The position numbers and the translations under genes are program-made. A stretch of DNA of 64,000 bases from Motacilla alba alba (Eukaryota > Chordata > Aves > Passeriformes > Motacillidae), in NCBI RefSeq assembly GCF_015832195.1, contig NC_052034.1, positions 4,675,501-4,739,500 of the forward strand. The letters run 5' to 3'. The notes beneath the pieces were generated by a model. That model did not search any database. It was not told the DNA's origin and saw only the letters and a program-made list of their open reading frames with translations. Numbering within the stretch: position 1 is the first letter of the stretch; each line of letters begins with the position of its first letter. This document shows, one piece after another, positions 9,034-21,000 of this stretch.

Positions 9034-12000
9034 GTGAGCACCGCACCGGGAGGGCACCGGCTGCCGCGGGCACCGGGGGCAGCGGGGCCGGCCCCGAAGT
9101 TTGTCTCCCCGCCGAAGTTGGGGGCCGCGCCGCCGGGCGCCCCCCGCCGCCACCGCGTTACCGGCGCCGCCACCGGGGCTCGGGCACCCCCCGGGGAGCG
9201 GCACCGGCGGGAGCGCAGCGCGGCGGGGGAGGCGGGAGACCGGGAGGAGCGGAGGGAGGCAGGGCAGGCGCCGGGTCCCGCAGGACCGGGGACGCGGCGG
9301 GTCCCGCGGGCACCGGGCTACGGCGGGTCCCGGAGGCAGCGGGCATGCGGCGGGCGCGGGGGGGGTCGCTGCTCGTTCCTCAGGGCGAGGGAACGGGAAA
9401 CGGGGCTCAGCGGGGAGCGCGGGGGGTTCGGCGGGGAAGTTGGGGCGAGCCGTCCCGTTCGGCCCCCCCCGAGGAGAATCGCTCCGCTGTGACATCACGC
9501 GATTTCCATGGCAACCGCCTGGGACATCATCGGGGAGCTTTGTGACATCACGGCGAGGGGAGCAGCCGGCCCTCCCGGGGGGTCCGGGACGGTGGGCGGG
9601 GGGGGGCAGGACCCCCGGCCCCGCTGCACCGGGGCCAGTCCCGGGGAGGCGCTGGGGACAGCGGTACCATGCGGGGGGACATCAGCCGGACCCCCCCACT
9701 GCCGTCCCGTGCCCCAGGGAGGGGGCGGCCACCCAGCCCCAGGCCCTGCCCTCGCCAGCAGCAGCACATGCCCCTCTCCGACGAGGCTCGGGCAGCGGAG
9801 AAGGTGCCAGGGCTGTGCGTGCAGCATTGGGGTGCAGACCCCCGGGCAGGGCAGAGCCCCCGCTGCCACCCCAGAGACGCTTTTTCCCGCTGGGGGAAAT
9901 GTCACCTTGCGGCTGTGTGGCCTCGCACTCGGATGCTCCTTTCTCTGGCTCCCGCCTCAGCTTTGTTTGGTGGATTCACCCAGCCCGGCTGCATGACTTG
10001 AGAACAAACCCCAAGCCTTTGGAGCCGGTCCTGCTTTCCAGCCTCGAATCCCAGCCCCGGTGCAGCCGGCTGGAGGAAAAGCATCATCCAGGCTGGGAAA
10101 CTGCGAGCCTGAGGTGGAGGCAGGCAGCGAGGCTGCCGACAGGGTTGGATCCCACCAGGGGTAGCCTGTTAAGGTCAAGATCTACAGCTTTCATTTGCGG
10201 AGCTAGAAAAACAAAATGCAAATTGAAGAGCCTGTGGGCTAAAGCAAAACCTATTCTTAAAGTTTTTGTCTTGTTAAGCAAGGAAATAGAGTGCCAAATA
10301 GGCTTTGTTAAGTGGCAGTCTAATTAATAATTTAAAATCTTGTAGCTGTCTTTCATTAGAATTTATCTGTACATCAACCACAAAATCAGTCAAACACACT
10401 CATTTATAAGTTAATACCGTTCCTGAATAATTCAACAGGCAGTTAGAGGAGGCCTCCATCCTGCCGACAGGTTCTCCCCTCCCTGCCTCACCGTGGCCAG
10501 GTGTCCCTGGGCAGGGCGTCCCCGGCCCCTGCATTTGCCCCAGGCGGGGTGCAGAGGGGACATGCCACATGTGAAGCGAGCGGACAAGGGGACAGCTGCT
10601 GCTGGGGCGCTGGGCTGGGGCCAAACTCCTCTGTGGGGCTCTGGGGTGGCTGATTTGGTCACGGATGGTGGCAAGGCAAGGCTGCGCTGGTGGGTGGCAG
10701 CGCGGGCTGATGGTGGCACTGCCACCGCCTTCCACGTCCCACTGCCGGGGACCAGGCTTGGGGCTGGGGCCACGGCAGGGCTTGAGGCAGCAGGAGCTGT
10801 GCCATGGGTGACACCTCCAAGGGAGGCAGCCCCGAGGGGATGGCTTCACACGCGGTGCCACACAGGCAAAGTCGTTTGCAGCAGGATGGTGACAGCGTGG
10901 CCGGGCAGGTGCTGCTGTTCCTGAGGGCATTTTGGGCCTCTTGCACCCCGTGAGCTTCATCTGTGGAGTCCCTGGTGGGGTTCAGTGTGGGTTCTGTGCG
11001 GTGGGATGTCACTGGTGCGTGGCAGTGGGTGACAGCGTGGGGTGCAGCTCCATTTGGGGTGAGGGTGTCACAGCCTTGTCGGAGGTGGCCGCAGGCAGCC
11101 GCAGGCAGGAGTGCAATACTGGCGATGCAGGAGAAGGAGATTTCCAGGTCAAGGATGACACCAAGGTCATGGGCAGCCACATCCCTGTCCCTTCCATCGC
11201 TCATGCCATCGACGGGGCGTCCAGCCTCCATCCCTCCCTGCCAGGGCAGCAGTCAGTGGGCAGCGTGCAGGCGCAGGCTGGACTGCGGTTCTTGCGCCGG
11301 GGAGCCAAGAGCCCAGAAACCTTTCTGCTTATAAAAGTTTAATTTCATAAAGAGCTGATAGGAAGCCACAAGCTCTCTGTGCCCGGTGAAGCAAGGGAGG
11401 GGGTCAGGATGTGGCCTAGGCTGTCCCTGCGGTGGTGCTGGGGGGAGAGAGGAGGGCTCAGCAGACGAGACCTGCCTGGACCTGGAGTCGGGACGCGAAG
11501 GAGCCGTGGCTGCTCAGTGACCTGCGCTGATGGAGCCCGGCAGGGTCAGAGCCACGGCCACGCTTGGCTGGATGTTATTGCCACCTTTTGCCTAAAATGC
11601 CACACCCGGTGCCCCGCAGTGCCATCTGGGTGCCGGAAGCTGTGGGTGACACTCCAGGTGGCCTGGAAGCACTGCCCTAAAAACATCAGTGAACCTGCTG
11701 GGGAAATGTAAAAATATGCATTTTCCTGTGTGATTTCACACCCATCTTTCCCTGAAGCACCTGGCAGTGCTGGAGCCAGTGGCACAGGCCAGCAGCAGGG
11801 GCAGTGGGGCTCCATGGTGTGCAGGATGAGGCCATGAGTGGGATGTAATTGCCTTGGGGCCGGGCAGGAACTTGGGCTGCTGGAAACTGCTGGAGCGCTG
11901 ATGGGTTTTGACAGCAAGAGCCAAAATCTTGTTCGAAGGAAAAAACCAGGCAGGGAAGTGTGGGAGCCTGGAGGGATGTGGTGGTGGCCAGGTGTGACCA

Positions 12001-15000
12001 GGGCTGTCTCCCACTGGGGTGTCCCCTGCTCCTGGCAGTGCCCCTGTGGGAGTGTAGAGGCAAAGCCCCCTCGCAGAGGAGTGACCCAGGACACGGCCAC
12101 TTCAGCCCCACATCACCTGTCCCACTGTGCCCCACATCGGGGCACCCCTGGGTGACGCTGCCACTCATCCCCACCCCAGGGAGCTGCTCCAGTCTCCCCC
12201 AAACAGCCAAAAACTTGGGCTTTGCTTGCAAAGTGCAATTCCAGGGTTCAGCCACGATCAATAGAGACTTGGGTTATTAAGAGCAGATTATGTTTGCAGA
12301 GCACTTTGCTGGAGCAGCAGCAGCACAGGCACCCACACCCCAGCTGTGGTGCCTGTTTAGTTCCCAGCAGGCTGGGATGGGTGAGGTGCTGCCCTCACTC
12401 AGACCCCGCTGAAGGAGGCTGAAGTCTGATTTAAGAGCAGCTGCAACAAGTGGGAGGCTGCAGGGAGAGCCACGAGGCCAGGAGCAAGGGGGATCCTGGT
12501 GGGAGTCAGTGAGGAGGAGCTGGGGATCCCTGAGCTGGCACGGGCAGGGGTGCAGGGCATGGCCTCGGGAGCACCACTGGGATATAGGAGCATCCGTGTC
12601 CTCTCCAGCAAGGCTGCTCTTCCCCTGCTATTTTGGGTGATGCTGCTCAAGCCTAAGGTGGAAAGAGCTGGCTCAGCCTCAGGATCCTGTGCCAGCAGCG
12701 GGGCTGGTGCTGTCCTCGCTCCGGATGTCAACACCACGTCCCATCTCCCAAACGGAGGAAGCACCAATCCCACCGATCCCCCTGTGCCATCCCTGCGGAG
12801 CAGCATCACCATGGAAACCCACAGCCCTGCGCCTGCCGCCCGGCAATCAGAGGGGGGACACTTTTAGGAGTATTATTTTTACTGATGACAAATGGTGAAG
12901 GCTCGCTGCTGGCAGAGGAGATGAGCCCGGTGCCAGGCATCGCCTGCTTTTCCCGTGGCCGGTTTTTCTCCTGCTTTTCCTGCCGGGGGCATGTGCCGAT
13001 GGGGCAGCCGTGGCTCTGCCCGGGTGCTAAGTGCGGGCAGGGAGAGCGGCAGATGCAGGACGGCAAGATGCGGGGGGCAATCTTCTTTGCACAGATTAGG
13101 ATTGGGGGTTATTAAGCGGAAAATGCTCCATTTGGTGTAGAAAGCTCCTTTTCCTTTTGAACAGCATATGTGCCCGCTGGCTGCTTGCTTCCCGGTGGTG
13201 TTGGCACAGCGGCTCGGAGCCGGCACGGCAGCTTGGAGCCCGCCCAGCTTTGGTGAGCAGCTTTTAGCGATGCTCCTGCCTGGGCCGGGAGAGCCGTGAC
13301 CCCTCTGGTGGCTCACGGTGCCAAAAGCTGGCTCCTCTCACGGCCCGTGTCTCTCACGGCCAGCGGGATCTGGCCCCGGAGAGGCGATGGCACGGCAGAT
13401 CCGTGCAGGTCCAGCACATCCAAACAGATCCTGTGTGTGGGGAGGGCTGGGTGCTGGAGCTGGAGGGTGTCAGAGGTGCTCCACGTGCTCCCGAAGTCCC
13501 GGCATCGCCATCAGCCGGGGAGGATGCGGCCGCTGTTTACCGGGGAGGGAATTTGGCTGCCGCTGCTCTGGCAGGGCTCCTTACGGAGCAGCCCTGCAAG
13601 CGGAGGGGAGGTGCCAGCGGCTCCGCCAGCCCCGTGTGCCGCACTTGGGAACCGCTTGCTATTTTTTTTTTTTTCCAGCTGCATTTGCACCAGCGTTTGC
13701 GTTGGTTTGCTCGGGGAAACCCCATCCCCGTGACCGCGGGACCCCCACGGTGCCACCCGAGGGGTGCAAAGCCCGTCCTTGGGCACGGAGAATGTCACCG
13801 GGCTTTTTCTTGGCCCGAGGTGACCTGGGTGAAGATGTCGCCCGTGAGACCTTCACCCAGCTGGGTATCCATGTGCGTTTGGTACGTGCTTGCACCGGGC
13901 AGATCCCTTCTGATCCCCGCGGGGGGAAGGCAGAGGGGGACAAAAGCTGCCGGCTGCATCCGCTGCCAGCTCCTGCCTCCCTGAGCCTCCCTGCTTCCCT
14001 CCCCGCTGCCTGCAAATTCGGCATCCCATCGGGTGCTGGATACAGCCACCCTGCGGGAAGCACACCCGAGCCAGCAGAGGGGCTGGGATGATCCCCCCTC
14101 GGCAGGGATATGCTGGGGTGTTTGTGCTAACAAGCCCAGAGTATTATAATTTCAATGGAATTTAAAAAACAAAATAGTCCTCAGACAAACGACTCTGCAG
14201 TGCCTCTGCCAGGGCCTAAGATCTGCTGCTATCTATTTTTTAATAATTGAGGGTAATAAATATGTATTTCTTTCTCCTTTCTCTCCGTACGCCGCAGCTT
14301 GTCAGCTCCCTGCGTCTCTCCTCTGATCAGACCCCATCTTTGCCGCACGGAAAGGAAAAGAAAGGGAAAAAAAAGAAAGAGAGGGGAGAGGGAAAAAAAA
14401 AGATTCTTTAAGCAAAAAGGATTAAAGCCTTGAAAGTAGGTCTGCCCGAGCTACTCGGCTCTTCCTGCTCCCTGCCAGCCGCAGACAGGGCCAGGGACAA
14501 GAGGAGCATCCCCAGGTGGTGCAGTCCGTCCCCGCGGGGTGTTTTTGGGTGCAGAGCCCGGCTGGGCAGCGGCAAATCCGCCGGGGCACGGGGCTGTGGC
14601 TGGGCAGAGCCGCCGGGTAACTCGGCACACCGCTGCTCAGAGCCGGTTCTGCCTCGGCGGCAGATACTCCCCGGCTTATTATTCCCTCTGGTTTTCAGAT
14701 GGAGATGTTGGCTCGAAGACGTGGAGGGGGTTTGGCAGTGGGGCTGAGCCCGGGCCAGGCTCCGGGAGCCCCCCGGCCTCGGGATGCTGGGGCGGAGGAG
14801 GCGCTGGTGTGAAGGAGGCGGCTATTTATAGCTTCCCTCGGCTTTTGTTCCTTTTCCAGTAGAGCTCCTCTCGAAATAGAAACAGTGCCGACTGCGCGGC
14901 CGCTCCCGGGGCCCAGCCTGGATGCGGGGGGCACCTCCCGGCCCGGGGCGGGGGGATACCCCGACCTATGAGATGCTTTTGCCTTGGGCATCCCTCCCAT

Positions 15001-18000
15001 CCCGCATCCCTGGAGACGGGGCTGGTGTGGGATGGGGAGTGGATGCTGCCCCACTGCTCCCCCCGTGTGCTGGTGATGCCCATGCCGACTCTGAAGGGGA
15101 TGAATGGCTCTGAGGGGGAGCATCTCTGTAGGGTGACAGCACTGGGTGTCCCTTGGGAGAGCAGGTGAATCCCTTGGGAACGCCCTGACACGGTCTGTCC
15201 CCGTTTCCCAGCTCAGTCGTTTCCTCTGCTTTTCCCTCCCAGCATCCAACAGCACCCCCTTGCTCCCCCCACGCCCCTCCCCACTCCATCTCTGATCAAT
15301 ATAGCTGGGAAAAACAAAACAAAACAAAGTAAATATTTAATACGATCCAGGGAGCCACAGCGAGCGCTCCCCCCGTCTGTCTCCTGCAGCAGCCGCTCGC
15401 AGCAGCTCCCCGGCCCTAATGAGCCTGAGTGCAACAGGGATCGATGGCAGAGGCAACCTCTGCAGAGGGGTCAGCTCTGCCACATCCCCTGTGCTGCTCC
15501 GGGGCTCAGGCTTGGCCCCCTGCACCCCCCCAGGGCTGCCTGCCCTCCTCATCCTCTTCCTCGTGCCCCGATTTTCCGCTCCTCCATCCCCTTTGTCATT
15601 TCCAGTTCTGGGCGGGATGAAGGTTCTGCTGCTTCATCACAGCCACACGGGACATGAGCTGTGGCAGGCATCAGCTCTGGGCTGGGGGCTTCCTTGGGGT
15701 GTGGGATGGGGTGTGTGTAGGGCTGGATCCAACATGGGATAAGTGTGTCTCACCCCACACTCGGGGAGCAGATCCCTTATGGGTGGAGGTGGGAGCCTTT
15801 GGGAGACCCCAAATGCCTTTAGAGCCGGTGCTGGCTTTTTAACCACAGCCAAGACAGTGTTTGTGGTGGGACTAAGTGTGCGTCTTCCTCCTCATCCTCT
15901 CACCCCTGTGTCCCCTGCTGTCCTCCAGAGACCCCAGGTGCTGACAGAGTTTGGGAAGTGCCAGTGCCAGGTAACTGGCAGGCTGGAACTGGCAAAGCCA
16001 GCGCAGGACCTGCCTCATTGCACTCTAGCTCTGCATGTTCTCCAAGTTTGGATGGTCCCTGTCACTCCAACAGCGATGGAGCTGCCAGATTTCTGTCACC
16101 CTGGCCCAGCTGCCCTGCGCTAGATGGTCCCTGTTGTGCCCACCGCCCGTAGGAGAGGGACCAAGCTTTGCCCCAGCCAGGCATTCCATCAGCTGGACCT
16201 GTGCATCCCCATGCAGCCTCATCCTGCCCTGGTGTCCCAGCGGGATGCAGAGGTGGCACACGGGAGGCAGAACCCAGGAGGGGCACCAGGCTGTGTTCCT
16301 CTGCCACCACAAGGCTTTGCAAATTGTTTTTCCATGGAAAAGTCAGTTGTCCTTGGTAACACCTGGGATGAACCCTCAGCTGAATTCCATCCCTGGATGT
16401 GGTGAGAGGGATGCCCACGCTGCCTGATGCCCCTCACCCAGCACTGCAAACCCTCAGCCAGGCTGTGCCTGGGGATGGGAACTGCATTTACAGCTGGAAA
16501 CAGCCCAGCGTGCCCCGAGCACAGCACGGGGCTGGGAATGTGCATCTCCTGCCTCCCAGGTGATGCTGCTGAGCATCTTCCTGCAGCTCAGGGTCCCCCA
16601 GCAGGCAGAGGGCTGCAGAGGTGCCAGGGCAGGGCTCCCCCTGGGAAGGGCAGCAGTGGGAGCACGAGCTGGGACAGCGGCGCAGGTCCTGCGTCACAGA
16701 TGCAGCTTGTGGCAAAGTGCCGAGGAAGTTTTGCAGCAGCATTAGAAAATGTTGACATGTTTTTTGAAACAATTTCAGATCTGATATCTGCGCCAGATTG
16801 AGTTTGTAACCAGCTTTATTGTTTAAGCCTGCTGGGATTTCATCAAAGGCGTCTGCTGTTTACCCAGAACCATTTCATTGGAGAAAACAGCAAACAGACC
16901 TGCATTTCTATCTGATTTCACTTTTTCCTTTTCCTCCTGAATTTAAGTGCTTGTGAAAAGCATGGCTGATAAGGCAGAGCGGTGTGGATAAATCCCGAGC
17001 CCTGGCGGTGGATGCTCCACCAGCTGCTCCAGCTTTATTAATAGACTGAAGGCAGTTGCTGGACCAGCTGCTGGGTGCCAGCCTGGAGCCAGGCACCCGC
17101 CTCAGGGGCAGCTGGATGTCCCCAGATGGTTTTGGGATCTCCATCCCGGCAGGCTGAGCCGAGTCATGACTCCTCAGGATGCCCAAGGCTAGGAAGAGGA
17201 TCCACGCAGAGCTTTTTTAGCGCTTTCAGTGTGAATTCAGATTTAAACTGTGAGGGAGCCAATGCCTGTCCCTCCCCAGGGAGTGACCCCAGCAGGCAAT
17301 GTGCTCTGTCACTCCCTGACAAGCTGGGCCAAGGCAATGCAGCCACGGGAAGCAGAGAAGGATGAAGGAGAAACCAAACGAGAAAGGGGCTTGGTGTAAA
17401 CTGCATCAATCCTTCTCTCACATCCCTGGGGAATCCAGTGGCTGCCGGCCTGGCTCTGTCTTTTGCCCACTGCTGACCTTGGAAACACACTGGAGAGGAG
17501 GATCTGGGGCTTGAGACAGAGCCCAAGAGGCTTTTACAAGGAGCTGACCTGGGGGCTGCATCCCCCTCTGCCACTGACTGCTTTGCTCCAGGCACCTTCC
17601 CACGGCTGCATCCTGGTCACCCATCACCAGCATCGTTTTCTCCAGGCATCTACCTCACTTGGGGATGGCCTTGGTGGCTGTTCCCACTTTTCCTGGCTTT
17701 TGGGACAGAGACACAAAGGGCTGGGGTTGGTGGAGTACATCCCACTGCCTTTCCTGGAGTCCCTTTGGCATCTCCCAGCTGTCCCAGGTGCTGGCACTCC
17801 CTGGGCAGGTTGTGGCAGTGGCACCTCGCTGGCACTCCGAGGGCTTGTCCTGCCCATCGATCACACCTGCACGGTGACAATGTAATTTTTATCTCCAGTT
17901 GTTTATTTCTCAGACAGAACTACTTGTAAATTCTGAGAAGAATATATATCCCTGCGCATGACGGATGCAGCACATGGCGATTAATCTGCCCTCTTAAGAC

Positions 18001-21000
18001 CTGAATACAAAAGTGTCCCAGTGTCGCCCCTAGATGGGGTGTCAAGCCCTGGGGCAGCACTTTGGGGATACGCAGGGACCTGGTGGCAGAACGTGCCCAG
18101 GTCCTGGTGACGCTTCCCAAATACTTAGTGCACTTCCTACCAGCTCCAGTGGTCCCTGACTGATATTCCAGCTCTCCAGACTCAGGCTCCAGCTCCTCTT
18201 TTTCGGAAGCTTTATGCAAATAGGCCTTCTTCTTTTTTTTCCTTTCTTTTTTTTTTTTTTTTTTAATTCCTCGCCGCTGCTGCTCTGCTGTGCCCCAGAT
18301 AGCAGAAGTGCTGAGGACAGGTGTTTGCGTCAGGTCCTGCGGCACCAGCGTCCTGCCCGGCCGAGGGAGGGGAGGAGGGACCTGCCCAGGGGATACCCGG
18401 GGGGGAAAGGGGCAGGGAGCAGCCAGCAGGGGCCAAGGATGGAGAGGGGAATCTCCTCTAATGGCTGCACTGCGCTAGTGAGGATGGGCGTTGATGCCAG
18501 TGCAGTCTGTTCCAAGCCCCCAGGCGTGGCTTTGTCCCCAGGACAGGGATTGGGGTGTCAGTTTGGGCTCTGCAGCATCCCACAGGCCCGTTGGCAACAC
18601 CCCGTGTGCCATAAAGCCTCTTATTTACAACGTCCTGCTCGGGAGCATCTGGGAAGCGAAGCGCGTCATTTCCAGGGAGAGCAAAAATGCTGCATATTTC
18701 AGTGTCTTTTGAATTTTTTAGGTTTCCCTGAACTGTGCTAATGGGTTGGTGGTGGCGGGGGGGAGGTGAGGGCCCAGCCCAGCTCCCGGCCTGCCTTGCT
18801 GCTCCGCCGCGCGGCCATCACTGCATTGCTGCTCTTAAAATATTCAGCGCTGTTGGCCACAATTTCACAGCGGGTCAAAGCGCGCCGAGCCAGCAAGAAG
18901 GAGGGAAAGTGTGACAACGAGATTAACCCCGGCCCGGCAGGCCCCGGCCGTGCTCGGCAGGCTGAGCACGATGTGCTGCAGCCACCTCGTCCCAGGGGAC
19001 CAGCAGCGAGTCCAGAGGGGCCACGACACCCAAAATCCCTCTGGCTGCCCAGTCTTGCTGAGTTGGTGGCATCGCCTCTGCAAAGTGGTGAAGGGGCATT
19101 GAGGGCACGCAGAGTCCTGCTGGGAGCACTGAGCATCCCCTCCTTCTCCAAGCTGCTGCAAAGCAGGAGCCTGGCGATGCAGTGGGGTGAAGAGCTGAGG
19201 ATCCCCCCCAGTTCTTGGGGACGTTGCTGAGAGCCCTCAGTGCTTTTCACCCCAAGAGGTTGTGGCTCCCAGGCCTTGCACAACCATCAGTTGGTGCAAA
19301 GAGTGGAGCAGCGGATTTACAATGCAAAAGAGCAGCTGCTTGAGCCCTGTTTGCTGACAGGGATTTAGTAATCCTGTCGTCATCCCGGAGTTTGCTCTCG
19401 GAGTCGCTGGCTGTGGCTGCCAGGATTTTCTAAGAAAACTTCTGAGGCTGGGGGAAAGAGGTGAAGCAAAGCACATGGTCTATGCAAGGGGGATGGTGGG
19501 TGGTGTCTGTAATTCTGTGTGGAGCCTGAGGGGGATGAGGGATGCTGCCACAGGGAGAAGGTGTGTGCCAGGCTCAGTCCTGGGAGCCACGCGTTGTTCA
19601 GAAGCTGGAGACCCCCAGGAACTGCCTCTTGCGTGGGCTGCACACCCTTGGGCTGACATACCCTGCGTGGCCAGGTTGGCTGAGGCTTGCTTTTGTGTCT
19701 CCTGCACTTTTCCTTGGATTCTTGGTCGCGTGCCACGACTTCAGAGCTCGCCACCAGCAGCACGGATGGCTGTGCACGCAGGCGTGGTGTCACCTGCAGG
19801 AAGTGCTGCAGCTGATGGGTGCTCTCCTGGGGTTTTAAGGACACTGTGGCTGATTTATCAGGGTGTCTCCAGCAGTCACGGTCATGCCACAGGTTTCCAT
19901 GGACAAGAGGTGGCCACTGGGTTGGGTGTTCTGGCAAGGAGTTGGCAGCACTGTGACCATCCTGCTGTCCCGGGCAGCCACCTCCAACCCGAAGGCAACC
20001 AGCCCTGTGGTGACACCTCTGTCACTGCCTCGTTCCCAGACACACCCACTCATTCCCAAAATCACGCTTCCCAAGGGTGCAGGGATGTGTTGGTGTCTCT
20101 GCCAAGCTTGGGGCTGGACCAGCAGTGCCCTCCTGGAGCCAGCCCCGTGGTCGCCCTCCCGCACCCTGTGCCGGCGCCTGGCCAAGCTCTTCTCCCTAAT
20201 TCTCCTTCATCCCTGTTAATGTACCACCAGATGTTCTCATTATCCATTTAAACATATAATCCTCCCCCGAATCCCACTAAGCTCCTGGCCTCCCCGATAC
20301 CTCATGGCATGTGTGTTCCACAGGTTAATTATGCATTTTTAATTAATCACCAAGCAGAGAATGACCCATGAATAAGGGATATGAAGATCCTTCGACTGGG
20401 AATAGTTGGCAAATTGTCCCCAGGCGGGGCCATGCTGGTGTCATGGTCTCCTTGAATAACAAGAGTAGCTCTGAAAATTCCTGGTTTGTGGATCTGACAT
20501 GACTGGAGGTTGTGACAGAGCTGTGCCTGTGTGGATGGGACCCCTCCTGTGCCTCATGTCCCCCTCCAAATGGGGAGGAAACACATCCCCACCAGAGCTG
20601 TCTGTGTCCCACCTGGAAGTGATGGAGCAAGCGCAGAGAGGAGGAGGAGTGAGGCAGAGAGGGGAAAAAAAATTCACATGTTGTTTTAAAAAGGCATTTT
20701 TGAGTGAATGCTGAATAGGGTTTGGGAAAATTGCCTTAAAGGCCTGTTCTCTGCAGGGACGGAGCTTTTCATGGAGCAGGAGTATTCTGAAACTTAATTG
20801 CACATTTGCACGGGCTAGTGTTTTTATTTCTCTCAGGTCTCCGAGGTGGTCTTTGAAGATTGCTGTCTCTCTGTAATGGTTTTCTTTATCTCAAATAAAT
20901 TCCGCACACCTGCGAGGTGGAGCTGCTTGAAAGAAATTATGTCGGAATTGGCTCTCGATTTAATAAATCTGCAAATGGAACTGGGATGCAGAGAGGCGAG

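Larger units (their letters stand above)
6990..9640. promoter_or_regulatory. CpG island covering the divergent DPH1 and RTN4RL1 promoters
   Basis: CpG dinucleotides are dense and GC content is extreme from the DPH1 exon 1 area to just inside RTN4RL1 intron 1. Coding starts are at 7203 (minus) and 9021 (plus), 1.8 kb apart. Both first coding exons lie inside the island, as expected for vertebrate CpG-island promoters. The boundaries were judged by eye. Confidence 0.8.

Noticed and set aside
8347..9492. 381-codon plus-strand open frame across the RTN4RL1 leader
   Set aside because: It is in a different frame from the RTN4RL1 start, runs through the GCC tract and the exon 1 donor, and is composed mainly of Arg, Gly and Pro from extreme GC content.
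9101..10327. 408-codon open frame in intron 1
   Set aside because: The first part is GC-driven and the end runs into an AT-rich non-coding island. There is no domain and no splice context.
18020..18045. Possible CTCF site
   Set aside because: GCCCCTAGATGGGG is one base short of the CTCF core spacing and fails at several key positions.
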